Shown: piece by piece, positions 1 through 10,679 of the stretch
Layout of the letters: every line of letters starts with the position of its first letter
How positions within the stretch are numbered: the first letter of the stretch is position 1
Source of the DNA: Ctenosaura bakeri
Lineage: Eukaryota; Chordata; Lepidosauria; Squamata; Iguanidae
NCBI GenBank assembly: GCA_948474755.1
Contig: CAOLHI010000928.1
Coordinates: 62,001-126,000, forward strand
Length of the DNA stretch: 64,000 nt
Direction of reading: 5' to 3'
Notes under the pieces: generated by a model
The model's database searches: none
What the model saw: only the letters and a program-made list of their open reading frames with translations
Told to the model about the DNA's origin: nothing
Made by a program: the position numbers and the translations under genes

Positions 1-180
1 ATCTGTGTCCAGCTTCCTGATCATCTCCTGTAGCTCAGCTTCGGTTGGGTTTTGCCCAAGGGACCTCATGACGGTGCCCAGTTCTTGGGTGGTGATAGCA
101 CCATCCCCATCTTTGTCAAAGAGCAAGAAGGCTTCCTTGAACTCAGAGATCTGTTCTTCTGAAAAGGGATGGGAAGCCAT
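1..180 (-). CDS. calmodulin-like protein, N-terminal part (cut by window edge)
   Basis: Reading leftwards from the ATG at 180, 60 codons are open to the window edge, so the C-terminal part lies outside. The visible protein starts [14 protein letters not shown]. It carries a canonical first EF-hand loop (residues 22–33, [12 protein letters not shown]), then the calmodulin linker [16 protein letters not shown], and ends at the first residues of EF-hand 2 (D58-T-D). Calmodulin-type proteins bind Ca2+ through such loops and then bind target helices. There is no intron in the visible part, as in the intronless CALML3/CALML5 genes of mammals; in calmodulin itself the coding region is split. It has one residue more before the first loop than the two paralogues to the right. 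Orthology to CALML3 or CALML5 cannot be decided from 60 residues. Confidence 0.88.
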   Translation of the reverse strand, partial: MASHPFSEEQISEFKEAFLLFDKDGDGAITTQELGTVMRSLGQNPTEAELQEMIRKLDTD

Positions 181-288
181 GGTCCCCTTTCTGTGGTGGT
201 TTTGGCAGTCCTCTGACCACGCTCAGAAAGACCGGCTGCTCTCTGAGACACCAAATGAAGCAATGAGTCCTCTTTCCTTTTCCTTTTT

Positions 289-1120
289 TTGCAAGTTGTC
301 AAAAAAAAAAGTAAGGGTGTCTCCTTTGGCCCTTTGCCCGGGGATGATGTGATGTTTGAGGAAAGTGAGAGGGGAACACCCAAGTTGGGCTTCTGTTGGA
401 GCCAACTGAATCATGAAGATGGAAATAAAAGTAGATCCACACCCCTTTTCATGATTGAACCCGCCATTCCCGTTTGGACAAAACGTGAGAGAGACACGTG
501 TACAAGGAAGGCTTTTTGGATTTCCCAACCTGTGCCTGAAGGCAAAGAATATTACCATGAAATTAAAAGGGACTCTTGCAAAGAAGTCAGCCTGGCATGG
601 TTAAAGCATTTGGGCTTGGATAGAAATGAGGAATATTTGCTGAAACTCATGGTGAGGGCGGTCCATGCAGTTATTGTGTACGGCTGGAAAGACAAAGGAA
701 AATGGAAGGTGGATAGATGGCAATATTATATTGCAGAACATGTAATATTTGATTTCATATTAGGAAGAAGAATGAGGTCTATGGGTCAGTCAGATGAAGG
801 TCATTGGTTAAAGAAGTGGGACAAACTAAGAGAAACAATTAAAGAAAGGAAGGGGTACAAAATTATAAAAGATGCAATTAACACATCTCTCCACTTTAAA
901 GGAAAGAGGTTTTAAATAAGAATTGGCTTTGTTCCCAGGGGGTTTGGGCAAGAAGAAAGGGTTAAAGCAGTATTACACTTATTGGAAAAATTAATTTGTT
1001 GGTTGTGGGTGGAGCAATGATCGTTTTGTATTAATTGTTGGAATAATTTTTTTTTTATATGTATGTATGTCAGTGTTACGAAGGAATAACAATTTAAAAA
1101 AAGAAGAAGCCAGTCTGGCA
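289..1120 (+). mobile_element. probable L1-type LINE 3' remnant with a 208-codon open frame
   Basis: An open frame runs 289–915. Its last ~100 residues (Trp-rich, including IVYGWKDKGKWKVDRWQYY and then HWLKKWDKL) resemble the C-terminal end of squamate L1 ORF2, where a W-K-D/W-rich helix precedes a K-K-W-x-P/L segment. It is followed by an AT-rich stretch with A-rich and T-rich tracts (1040–1100), as in an L1 3' UTR. The first ~90 residues match nothing I recognise and may be fortuitous. The call rests on pattern memory only. An unrelated host exon is possible but less likely, as no splice sites frame it. Confidence 0.4.
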
Positions 1121-1318
1121 TGGTGTTCTATCATCTTAGCTGGTCAACAGCAGTTGATGGCAGAGCCTTGGACTTGGCCATTCAAGGAATTCTCCTGGCT
1201 AGCTGGAGGATTCCGGGAAATCTGGTACAACCATGTAACTTTTCTGAGCTCCGGTTTACAGCACCTTTGGGATATACCTGGACTGTAAGCTGACATCTGT
1301 GTTTTGTGCCAGCTCAAA

Positions 1319-1520
1319 GGGCCTTTCCGCCCTACACCCTTATAGTGCTATTATTCTACTTTCAACCTTCTGTGGAATTCTGGGGTTTGTAGTTTCCTGA
1401 GGCCAAAGAGCTCTCTGGCTGAGAAGTCTCAATGTCCCTCCCGAAACTGCAAACCCCAGGATTCCATAGGAGGTTGAAAGTGGAATGATAGCGCTATAAC
1501 AGTTTAATGCGGAAAGGCCC
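1319..1520. mobile_element. foldback MITE, copy 1
   Basis: The two ends are inverted copies (GGGCCTTTCCG … CGGAAAGGCCC), and inside them the motifs 'tagtgctattattc' and 'aactttcaac' recur in inverted order. This is a member of the ~180–200 bp palindromic family found about 16 times in the window. Non-autonomous; no coding capacity. Confidence 0.85.
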
Positions 1521-1794
1521 ATGGCATTATGAGTTCCTCTTCCTTTGCAGAAAAGCTACACAAGGGGCGCCTCCCCAAATGACAGTTCTGGGACTGGTAA
1601 TTGCTGCGGAACCAGTTTAGATCTACAGATATGCCCTTAGTATATCAAAAGAAGATCTGGCTCATAAGAGGAGGAACTTGAACAGTGGTATACCTGGCGT
1701 ATTTGGGACCCGGAGCAGAGAGAGAACTGCATGGGCTCTTTTGCTTCCTGACCAAAATACCGTAGTCCAAAATAACCTTATCCAACCTTATCCA

Positions 1795-1995
1795 GCACTG
1801 CAAGCCACAAGGTTGTGGGTTCAATCCTGCCGGGCTCCAAGGTTGACTCAGCCTTCCATCCTTCCGCAGGTCGGTAAAATGAGTACCCAGCTTGTTGGGG
1901 GAATGTATAGAAATACGATACATGCTATTTGTAAGTTATTCGCCTCCTCGATCCATATGGAGAGGTGGGATACAAATAAATATATAATAAAAATA
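1795..1995 (+). mobile_element. tRNA-derived SINE with L2-like 3' end, copy A
   Basis: A pol III B-box-like GGTTCAATCCT lies in the 5' part. The middle reads 'ttgactcagccttccatcc', typical of squamate tRNA SINEs. The 3' end (…tatggagaggtgggatacaaataaat) resembles an L2/CR1-type LINE tail rather than the Bov-B tail. A second copy lies at 12985–13195 on the same strand. Confidence 0.75.
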
Positions 1996-2149
1996 TAAAA
2001 TATGTTCCAAGACCCCCAGTGATGCCCAGAACTGTGCATAGTACTGAACCCTGTATATACAATGTTTTTTTTCTTGTATTTGCATACCTATGATAAAGTT
2101 TTTGTGCTTTGGGGGCATTATTAGGTAAAATAAAGGTTACTTGAAGAGA

Positions 2150-2435
2150 GGCACTGAAAAAGAGAAGGTTAAGAGGCAACATGATCACCGGGTTTAAATA
2201 TTTGAAGGGATGTCATGTGCAAGGTGTTGCTCAAGATGGATATGGACGAGCTGGAAAATGTCCAGAGGAGAGTGACCGAAATGGTAGAAGGGCTGGAAAC
2301 CACGACGCCCGATGAGGAGTGGCTTAGAGAACTGGGTAGGTTTAGCCTGGAGAAGAGAGGGCGGAGAGGGGACGTGATAGCCATGCTTAAATATTTGAAG
2401 GGATGTCATGTCAAGGAAGGAGCAAGCTTGTAGTA
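2150..2435 (+). mobile_element. CR1 LINE fragment (rearranged)
   Basis: Two pieces of the CR1 ORF2 C-terminal region are joined out of order: a piece ending in a 'KYLKGCH'-type segment, then one encoding [15 protein letters not shown] and the [19 protein letters not shown] segment. Neither is full length. It is more diverged than the other CR1 copies in the window. Confidence 0.7.
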
Positions 2436-3145
2436 ACAATGGCAGCTGGATGGGAACTGTGTGTCCACTCTGGGTTTTAGTCTGAACTTTAAAGGAGCTG
2501 CCCACTTCCCAGAATTTGTCTGCAAAAGAAACTTGTCTCCTTTGATAGCTCCTTTAAAATCTGGATTAAAGCCCAATGCAGGTTCATCATCCCACCCGCT
2601 TCTGTTGCTCAGGAATGAATTCCATCCTGCAGTAGCAAATGCCATAAATCTTTTCCTTCTTGTTGTGTAATGGATTACAGTACTTCGTTTGATGTATGTT
2701 GTCTTTTCTGTATAGCCAAGCAGTTTACTGGTCCCGGAGAACTGGCTTCTTTATTAAAACCAGAGCTTGCCTGTAGGTACCTAGACTTTGGTATATGATT
2801 AGATTTCCTTTTTTTTAATCTTGTGATTGCTTCTATCATCTCATTCTTTATTGATCAGCAAGCTCACCTGGTAACCTCCTCCTGTTTTATTTTTTGCAGA
2901 CTAGCATAATTTTTAAAAATGCTTCACAGACATAAATTAGTCACAAGCAGGGCTGGGCATGTGCCAGGGCTCCAAGGGCAAGAGAAGGTTCACTGCTTGG
3001 AAAAGTTACTTGCCCACATTCTGGCCCACTGCTCCAACTGCGTGGTCATTTTCCTCTTGGCCCAAAGTATCCAAGAAAATCTGATGCTGCCTAAGAGAGA
3101 TATTATTGTTCTCACATATTTATTTATATCCTTTTTTTTTCCATA
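2436..3145. other. intergenic; small foldback repeat, otherwise nothing recognised
   Basis: 2453–2590 is an imperfect inverted repeat (ctgggttttagtctgaactt … aaatctggattaaagccca). A diverged copy of its left arm occurs inverted at 15560–15630. The rest of the stretch is AT-rich and shows no gene. Confidence 0.5.
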
Positions 3146-3347
3146 GGCCATTTCTGCACTACATCATTATAGTGCTATTATTCTATTTTCAAAATCCTGC
3201 AGAATCCTGGAACTTGCAGTTCGGGCAGGGGCATTTAGAATTCTCAGCCAGAGAGCTCTTTGGCCTCAGGAAACTACAAACCCCAGAATTCCACAGGATG
3301 TTGAAAGTGGAACTATAACACTCTAACAGTGTAGTGCGGAAATGTCC
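3146..3347. mobile_element. foldback MITE, copy 2
   Basis: Starts GGCCATTTCTGCACTACA and ends TGTAGTGCGGAAATGTCC. The palindrome centre falls around the aattctcagccagagagctctttgg segment. The flanking trinucleotides are ATA and TTA, close to a TWA target duplication. Confidence 0.82.
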
Positions 3348-3509
3348 TTAGTATCATAGAATCCTAGAGTTGGAAAGGCAATCCCAAGATCTAAGATTTC
3401 TGAGCCAAAACCAGAGAAGAAAGAAGACCTCTTGTGATGTCACAGGAAGTGGGTCCTGGTGAGGTCATTAGGCATTGAAATAAAAAACACCAAGACTGAT
3501 ATCCTGAAT

Positions 3510-4035
3510 CAGGAGACATCTTGTAAAGTTCTGGGCACCCCAATTCAAGAAGGACACAGTCAAGCTGGAACAAGTCCAGAGGAGGGTGATAAAAATGGTG
3601 AGGGGCCTGGAAGCCATGAAGCCCTGTGAGGATAGACTTAGAGAGATGGGTATGTTTAGTCTGCAGAAGAGAAGGTTAAGAGGGGACATGAGAGCCATGT
3701 TTAAATATCTGAAGGGATGCCATGTAGAGGAGGGAGAGGGCTTGTTTTCTGCCACTCCAGAGACCAGGACAAGGAGCAACGGATTCAAGCTGCAGGAAAG
3801 GAGAATCCACTTGAACCTCAAGAAGTTCCTGATGGTCAGAGCTCTCCGGCAGTGGAATCTGCTCCTGCCTCCATGGAGTGTGGTGGAGTCTTCTCCTTCT
3901 TTGGAGGTTTTTAAGCAGAGGCTGGATGGCCATCTGTCGGGAGTGCTTTGAAAGTGTTCCTGCATGGCAGGGGGTTGGACTGGATGGCCTCTGGGGTCTC
4001 TTCCAGCTCTACATTTCTATGATTCTATGATTCTA
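3510..4035 (+). mobile_element. CR1 LINE, 5'-truncated copy
   Basis: Encodes the end of the CR1 reverse-transcriptase polyprotein: [40 protein letters not shown], then a [12 protein letters not shown] end. This is followed by the short 3' UTR with 'catggcagggggttggactgg' and the tail tctatgattctatgattct. CR1 copies are typically 5'-truncated. Confidence 0.93.
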
Positions 4036-4044
4036 CCATAGCAG

Positions 4045-4641
4045 AACTGTAAAACATCTCCTCCACTCACCCCCTTCCAGGACTCAATGGAATGCTGGCC
4101 ATTGACTGTAGAAATAAATATTGATTGATTGATGGTTCTATTGATATCTATTCTCTCTTCAGAAATCACTCAGTTCTTTCGCTGTGGCATAGTTTTGGCT
4201 TTGCTCACTCCATTCCATCATTTAGGTTTGCTGGTGGGGAGAGTCCCAATTACTGCTCTGTCATTTCTGTCATACCCCGTTCCCAAGATTCAGGTACAAA
4301 CACAGGCAGGACCTTCCCCAACAGTCACAACTCAGCCACACACAGAACAATACTTACTGCAGCCCAGTGTAGATGAGAAAGGGGCAGCCCCTGAGACTGG
4401 AGCATTTATACAGAGAAGATACATTAATTAGGCAAACAACTGGGGGAGGCTATCAGCCCATAAATACAAGAGATGGGATGGGAAGAAGCCCGTTGCAGAC
4501 AACTGGTGCCACAAGTGGAAGCAACGCGTCGTATGTTTGCATCTCCAACACGTGTTCCTGGAAACCTTGACCCTTGCCTTGCGTGCTGACTCCACTGTTG
4601 GACACTCCTTGGAACTGTCACACAAAATTTATTACTACTCA
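4045..4641. other. intergenic, nothing recognised
   Basis: Mostly unique-looking sequence between a CR1 tail and a foldback MITE. No ORF resembles a known protein and no splice structure was seen. Confidence 0.5.
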
Positions 4642-4823
4642 GGCCATTTCTGCACTAGACTGTTCTAGTGCTATTATTCCACTTTCAACATCCTATGGAA
4701 TCCTGGGGTTTGCAGTTTAGGGAGGGGCCTCTGAGGTCCCTCCCTAAACTGCAGACCCCAAGATTTCATAGGATGTTGAAAGTGAAATAATAGCACTAGA
4801 ACAGTCTAGTGCAGAAATGGCCT
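4642..4823. mobile_element. foldback MITE, copy 3
   Basis: A near-symmetric palindrome from GGCCATTTCTGCACTAGAC to GTCTAGTGCAGAAATGGCC. The arms are about 80 bp and the centre contains 'ctccctaaactgcagacccc'. Confidence 0.88.
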
Positions 4824-4994
4824 GGGTGTAATAATCAGGAAAAAGCAGGAAAGTAGCAGGGGAATAACTTTACTTGCAATACAAGTACCACTTTCTAGTT
4901 ACAGTACTTTTAAATGTTATTTTTACAGAGCCATTTAAAGGAATTTTGACAAGATTCTTTTGTTTTGTTTTGTGCTGTTCTGTTATCAGTCCTA

Positions 4995-5423
4995 GGCCCT
5001 TTTCACACGTTACCCGTTTGCGTGGCGGGGAGGGCATCTCGCGTGAAAAGCCTCAGCAGGAACGCTGCCGCTTCCCTGCTGCTTGAGTTCTGCAGCGATT
5101 CCTGGTTGCATGAGCGTTGTGTGAGCACCCCGCCCCTTCCTACCACAGCACAACCTGGGAATTGTAGGCTAGCGCTGCAGCAGGAAGCGCGACTGGCCCA
5201 GCTCCCGACGCACCACACAGCAGGTAAGTGCGCATGGGCCCCAGGAGCATCACACAACTGCGCACCATTTTTGGCTTAAAGCCAAAAATAAAAAGGTGCG
5301 TGTCCGCTCTGCGTCCGGCTCTTGAGCATCGTGTAAATGGGAGTGCGTCGTAGGGACCACCGCTCCCGTTTACACGATGCTCAAGGGGCCCCCTTGCAAA
5401 AGAAATTGCATTTGAAAAGGGCT
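4995..5423. mobile_element. GC-rich MITE, older copy
   Basis: 429 bp with termini GGCCCTTTTCACAC … TTTGAAAAGGGCT, flanked by the trinucleotide CTA on both sides (4992–4994 and 5424–5426). The interior shares an ordered set of blocks with the element at 7727–8299: AGGTAAGTGCG, a GGGCCCCAGGAGC block, a hairpin around 'ttttggcttaaagccaaaa', and 'tgggagtgcgtcgt'. The termini and 3-bp duplication suggest a PIF/Harbinger-type non-autonomous element. It has lost many CpGs relative to the second copy. Confidence 0.75.
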
Positions 5424-5469
5424 CTAGTCACCATCTCCAGAAGGCCCACGCAAAAGCAAAGGTGAAGAG

Positions 5470-5715
5470 AGCACCGTTTTTAAATGTTTGAAGCGATCTC
5501 ACATGGAAGGTGGGGCAAGCTTGTATTCTGCTGCTCCAGAGACTAGGACATGGAACACTCATTTCAAACTGCAGGAAAAGAGATTCCACATGAGGAAGAA
5601 CTTCCTGAGAGTACAAGCAGTTCAAGAGTGGAATCTGCTGCTGCCTGGAAGTGTGGTGGAATCACCTTCTTTGGAGTTTTTCAAACAGAGGCTGGATGCC
5701 CATTGCCAATGCGCA
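5470..5715 (+). mobile_element. CR1 LINE fragment
   Basis: Encodes the APETRT…KLQEKRF…RKNFLRVQAV…EFFKQRLDAH segment of CR1 ORF2, without the 3' tail. Diverged. Confidence 0.8.
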
Positions 5716-5959
5716 TGCTGAAGAACATTTCTGCCTAGCCAGCACTGCTCAGGAAGACTCCAGCTTCCAATGTAGAACTGTCTGTAATTAACTCTTCTCC
5801 CTCCCTTGCTGCATCTGTTTCTGTTTTCGGTTTTTCCAATCCTGGGGCAAAAGAGGCACTCTGATGGTGCCTCCTTTTCAGGCTCAGTGGCATTTGGATA
5901 GAAAACAGGAGACAAATGTATTTGTTTCCGTCAGAAAACCAGAAGTGTGAGAAACGGAG

Positions 5960-7018
5960 GAGGGTGGCACATTCCTGACGGCCAGAGCTGTCCAGCAGTG
6001 GAATATGTTTCTGCTTCTATGGAGTGTGGTGGAGTCTCCTTGTTTGGAGGTTTTTAAGCCCAGAGCTGTTCAATATTTTTATCAACGACTTGGATGAAGG
6101 AATAGAGGGCATGCTTATCAAATTTGCAGATGACACCAAATTGGGAGGGGTTGCTAATACGCCAGAGAACAGGATCAAAATTCAGAATGACCTGGATAGA
6201 TTGAAGAGTTGGGCCAAGGCTAGCAAAATGAAATTCGACAGAGAAAAGTGTAAGGTTCCTACACTTAGGTAGAAAAAATGGAATACAGAAATATAGGATG
6301 GGGGACACGTGGCTGGATAGCAGGACGTGTGAAAAGGATCTAGGAGTCTTCATAGACCACAAGTTGAACATGAGCCAGCAGTGTGATGCGGCAGCCAAGA
6401 AAGCCAATGCAATTCTCGGCTGCATCAATAGGAGTATGGTGTCTAGATCAAGGGAGGTACTGGTACCACTCTACACTGCTTTGGTTAGACCTCATCTTGA
6501 ATCCTGTGTCCAGTTCTGGGAACCCCAATTCAAGGAGGACATGGTCAAGCTGGAGCAAGTCCAGAGGAGGGCAACCAAAATGGTGAGAGGCCTGGAAGCC
6601 ATGAAGCCCTATGAGGATAGACTTAGGGAGCTGGGTATGTTTAGTCTGCAGAAGAGAAGGTTAAGAGGGAACATGAGAGCCATGTTTAAATCATTGAAGA
6701 GATGCCATGTAGAGGAAGGAGAGGGCTCGTTTTCTGCTGCTCCAGAGACCAGGACAAGGAGCAATGGATTCAAGCTGCAGGAAAGGAGATTCCACCTGAA
6801 CCTCAGGAAGAACTTCCTGACGGTCAGGGCTGTCCGGCAGTGGAATCTGCTCCTGCCTCCATGGAGTGTGGTGGAGTCTCCTCCTTCTTTGGAGGTTTTT
6901 GAGCAGAGGCTGGATGGCCATCTGTACAAGGGAGGGCTTTGAGGGTGTTCCTGCATGGCAGGGGGTTGGACCGGATGGCCCCTGGGGTCTCTTCCAACTC
7001 TACATTTCTATGATTCTA
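5960..7018 (+). mobile_element. CR1 LINE with part of the reverse transcriptase domain
   Basis: The longest CR1 copy here. After a short duplicated 3' piece (5960–6060), it encodes [18 protein letters not shown] and then [10 protein letters not shown], which contains the F-A-D-D reverse-transcriptase catalytic motif. It continues through [20 protein letters not shown] to the QRLDGH end. A frameshift near 6255–6270 separates the RT part from the rest. The 3' tail (tttctatgattct) ends at about 7018. It is 5'-truncated and cannot move on its own. Confidence 0.93.
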
Positions 7019-7019
7019 A

Positions 7020-7640
7020 GCAGTGCTTCCAACTCTATGATTCTGTGAGGCCCCAGCACCATTCTTTGCTCACCCCTGATTTACACCACGGGCTCCCTCT
7101 GAAAGATGGAATTGTTCAAGGCCCCCTATGTGAGCCGTTTCCCAAACAAAAGGCACCACAACAGAAAAGGGTGTTACTAATTTATTCCACACATGAACAC
7201 AAATGCACACATGCCTCAAGGCCTGAGACATCATCATCATCTGAATGTAATGTGAGCGGAGGCTGAAGAGGTTGGGGACGGGTGTGCCTGCACGCCTGGC
7301 TGGGAAGAACCACAACGGACAAAGTTCCTGGACCAGCTTGTCCAGTTCTCCTGCCGCAAAGCAGGCTCTTCAGTGGAGGAATCTCCCAAAATTATGCAAG
7401 GGTAGGGTGGAGAGAGAAAGCTGATCTTTGCTTCTCGTCATCCCTTGTGCGTCAGTAGAACTAGATTCACAGCAGCCCTGCAGGAACACACAATGGCAGA
7501 AGAGAGGGAGGATAAAATATGGATGGTGCATTACACGGATGGGATGGAGTGCAACTTGGCTGTCAGGTGCTGGATAACTCACACCCCGGGAAATTCACCC
7601 TGAAATTAACAGCAATCTATTCAATGGGCTGGATGAGCAG
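7020..7640. other. intergenic, nothing recognised
   Basis: Moderate GC, no repeat family that I recognise, and no convincing ORF. An antisense 'tttatt' at 7179–7184 could read as a minus-strand AATAAA, without other support. Confidence 0.4.
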
Positions 7641-8470
7641 CATCAGCACTCTTATTATCAGTATTTTCATTTATATCTTGCTTTTTTCCTGATAGGGACT
7701 CAGTAATTAGAGGGGAAAAAAACATAGGCCCTTTTCGCATTAGTCTTCTCGCGCGAGCGGAGGAGGGCGGCTCGTGCATGAAGCCTTCTCCAGGAGGCTG
7801 CCGCTTCCCCCCCCCTTTCTTCCGCAGGCGAAGGAAGGAGCGGCGGAGCAGCGAAGCAGCAGCCTCCCGGAGGCGGCGGCAGCTAGCGCATCCGTCCATT
7901 CCCCCCCGCGCGCGCGAGAAAGGAGCCTGTCCCCTCCATCCCCCCGCGCGCGAGAGAGAGAAAGGCGCTCCTCCCGTCCGCCCCCCGCGTGCGCGCGAAG
8001 CAGGACGTGTCGCGCGAGCACCCCGCCCCGTCCCTTCCTTCAGCAGGGGCGGAGGGAAGGAAGCGCGACCAGGCCGGCTCCTGGACGCTCCGCACGAAAG
8101 GTAAGTGCGTGTGGGCGCCGGGAGCGTTTCGCGAGCGCGGGTGATTTTCGCTTGGAAGCGAAAATCAAAAAACCCACGCTCGCGCCGCTTCAGCCCCCTG
8201 AGCCTGGCGGAAGTGGGAGTGCATCGTGCGGAGCGACGCTCCCACTCCCGCGAGGCTCTCGGGGCTGTCGCGCGAGAAAAGGCCTGTGCGAAAAGGGCCA
8301 TAGTTAAAGATCACAGAACACAAAGGTTAAAACACAAATACAATGATCAATCAAGAATTAATACAGAGTTAAAATCCATAATTAAAACTCAGGCATCCAT
8401 AACTTCATCACAGTTAGCAATTCACTGTTTGCTTTAAGCAAAAGCTTTATATCCTATATGGCAAATTATG
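7641..8470 (-). mobile_element. L2-like LINE remnant split by the GC-rich MITE
   Basis: The left part ('tttatatcttgctttt…gatagggactc') and the right part (A-rich string with 'taaaacacaaatacaatgatc') are typical of the antisense 3' region of reptile L2-like LINEs. They are separated only by the element at 7727–8299. The family call is tentative. Confidence 0.4.
7727..8299. mobile_element. GC-rich MITE, younger copy (CpG-rich)
   Basis: 573 bp with termini GGCCCTTTTCGC … GCGAAAAGGGCC and flanking trinucleotides ATA (7724–7726 and 8300–8302). It is very CpG-rich, with CGCGCG runs and internal inverted repeats (ttttcgcttggaagcgaaaa). It shares the AGGTAAGTGCGTGTGGGCG core with the copy at 4995–5423. 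Long open frames on both strands (for example 7621–8301 minus and 7774–8307 plus) come from base composition only. It could be mistaken for a CpG-island promoter. Confidence 0.8.
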
Positions 8471-9094
8471 CATGAAGAAAGCTCTTCACACTCACAAAAA
8501 GCAGTCAGTCGTTATTACCTTTTTTGTCCAGGTATGCATGTAAAGCATAGAATGGGAGTTAAAAGTTAAACACAAATCTGGGAAACTGTTTCAAGATGTT
8601 CCTACCGAACTCACTTTTTTTTTTAATTTCAGCCCTACAAATCTGCAAGAAGATATGAGGCTTTCCAAAAGATTCCAAAATCCCCTTAACACTGAAAAAA
8701 AAAAAATGAGTATATTACCAGGGAAAAAAAATAAGAGGCATAGCAAAAGGTTTCAGTGGCTACACAGCATACATCTTTTATAGGTTATCAGTACAAATTT
8801 GAGCCGCTGCAAGCATTTGTGGGTCAGAGCCATCAATCCCTCCATGAATCTATCCCCACTATATACTTTCCCAGGCTGGTGCCTGCCACTAATTTGCTCA
8901 CGTCCTTGACCAAGGTGACTCATCTGCAAACTTCTCTTCCTCTGTCTCCATACCTCTCTGTTTTCATAACATCCTCGCACCGCCAGTCTTTGCTTTCAAT
9001 TTCCAGCCTGTTCCTGCTCTCCTGCATCCATCAAGTCCATTGTAAGAGCAGACAGCCCACTGGATGCCATGGAGCAGCGATTAGCAGTTCTTTA
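8471..9094. other. intergenic, nothing recognised
   Basis: AT-rich to about 8740, then an open frame at 8756–9163 with no recognisable domain. No splice or promoter structure was seen. Confidence 0.4.
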
Positions 9095-9172
9095 AGATGG
9101 ATGCATGGCCAGGGGTTGGACTCAATGGCCTTTGTGGTCTCTCCCAGCTCTGTCATACCATGATTCTATGAC
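9095..9172 (+). mobile_element. CR1 LINE 3' end
   Basis: Only the 3' UTR: 'tggccaggggttggactcaatggcc … tcccagctctgtcat' and the tail 'accatgattctatga'. Confidence 0.75.
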
Positions 9173-9177
9173 ACATA

Positions 9178-9766
9178 GGCCATTTCTACACTGCACTGTT
9201 ATAGTGCTATCATTCCACTTTCAACCTCCTATTATAGTGGAAGAATAAAGTGGGTCGGTCTAGATGACCTCTGGGTGTGAAGGGAAAAGCAGTTCAATTT
9301 GCAGAGAATTAACTACAAATTGAAGTCCCTCTGTGTTTGAAGGAAAGACAATGAAACTTTGTATGATGGAATGTTATCGGTTTGGCTCGACTCACTAGCC
9401 GTTGGCTGCGCTACAGAAGATTTGCAACATATGTAGACACTGGTGGGAACCTACGCCCAACAGATCTGTTTTCTTTCTTGCTCTGTTTCCATTTCTTGAG
9501 CATGTGATGATTGCACTGGAAAATGTATAAATCGCTGTGAATATAAAGAGGGGGTGCTCAGTTTTTTGGGAACGATCCCAGACAAATAAACAATTTTCCT
9601 TAATCCATGGATCTCTATCTCTGTTCTGTAACACTATGGAATCCTGGGGGGTTTGCAATTTAGGGTTTGAGAGCTCTTTGACCTCAGGAAACTACAAATC
9701 CTGGATTTCCACAGGATGTTGAAAGTGGAATAATAGCACTTGTAACAACGCAGGGCAAAAATGGCC
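9178..9766. mobile_element. foldback MITE, copy 4, split by a short solo LTR
   Basis: The left arm (9178–9232) starts GGCCATTTCTACACTGC. The right arm resumes at 9634 (ctatggaatcctggggg) and ends AAAATGGCC at 9766. The 401 bp between them is a later insertion, described separately. Confidence 0.8.
9233..9633 (+). mobile_element. short solo-LTR-like insertion inside a MITE
   Basis: The insert is flanked by a perfect 4-bp duplication CTAT (9229–9232 and 9634–9637) that lies inside the MITE consensus 'tcctatggaatcc'. It ends TGTAACA, as do the three longer LTRs in this window. The first bases are TATAGTGG instead of a canonical TG, possibly a point change. It contains a TATA-like 'gaatataaagag' (9539–9550) and AATAAA (9587–9592), in the order expected of an LTR. 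It has no internal coding region. Confidence 0.6.
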
Positions 9767-10279
9767 ATTGCTTTTAGCAATGGTTACATCCATACATCAA
9801 GTAGTTTGCAAAGAATACACATTCAGTACATCAGTCTCATATGTCATGTCTTACCCTCTTTTTCATGGCAGGGATGCCCTAGCAACCTGACATTGGCATT
9901 CCCCAAGTTGCACAATGACGTCTGGTTAATGAATGGCCGTGCCAAATGTGCGTGCAAATCTCCATATGCAATGTGTAGTGCACGTCAGTGTGCACTCATG
10001 TGCAGTGTGCCTCCATGCTCAATGACACCACATGCACAACTCTGCTTCCACAGCCTTGGCTGTTATGGGGCTGTTCTGCATTGGATAAAATTTTCCCACC
10101 CCTTCTGCAGCAATCCTCACACATTCACAATACAGCCTTGGGATGCCAGAGCAAATAGCATGACTCAGTTAAGAGTTAGCAGAGCTTTCGCCTTGCACCC
10201 AGTCCCAAAGCATGAATGAACTCAGAGATCATCCATTCCAGTCCCACAGCCATGCAACTGTTGTCTCCCTAGGACAGTG
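9767..10279. other. intergenic, nothing recognised
   Basis: An open frame at 9761–10219 has no recognisable domain and uneven composition. I see no gene here. Confidence 0.4.
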
Positions 10280-10660
10280 ATATTCTTTGTTTAATCTCTT
10301 GCCTTTCTCCCCATATGGGAAGCAAGTTGCCTCACAAAACAGATTTTTAAAAAATATAGTTAAAAATAGTAATCATAATTTTAAAAGAACGGTTAAAAAC
10401 AATTAGATAAGCTATCCCACTGCTTGAAAGCCTTGAAAAAATATATTTTAGGAGTGTAGATTGAAAAGCTGCAAACAGGGCTAGAGATTTGTTGATCCAT
10501 GAAAGCAAAACACACAGTCTGAAATCCACAGGAGGGCAATGCCTTTGACAGGCAACTGCATTTCCATGCAAGCGTGCCTGTTTGTGACTTTTCCAGAATC
10601 ACCGAAGGGGAGAAGACGAGGATGCCAAACATTTGGGCTAGATATTTTAAACCAGGCAAT
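10280..10660 (-). mobile_element. L2-like LINE remnant
   Basis: 'cttgcctttctccccatatggg … gttgcctcacaaaacag' followed by an A-rich stretch matches the usual antisense 3' end of reptile L2-like elements. Tentative. Confidence 0.35.
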
Positions 10661-10679
10661 CAATCATGTATAGTCAATC

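Noticed and set aside
1795..1850. tRNA gene
   Set aside because: Only a B-box and SINE context; no full cloverleaf.
3468..3965. Antisense ORFs across CR1 copies (also at 6609–6956, 18700–19158, 23211–23821, 53010–53293)
   Set aside because: Recurrent shadow frames on the opposite strand of CR1 ORF2; the same peptide appears at every CR1 copy.
7621..8307. Long overlapping ORFs on both strands (up to 226 codons)
   Set aside because: They come from the CpG-rich MITE at 7727–8299; composition alone explains the lack of stops, and no domain is visible.
9761..10219. 152-codon plus-strand ORF
   Set aside because: Starts inside the end of a MITE and has no family resemblance.
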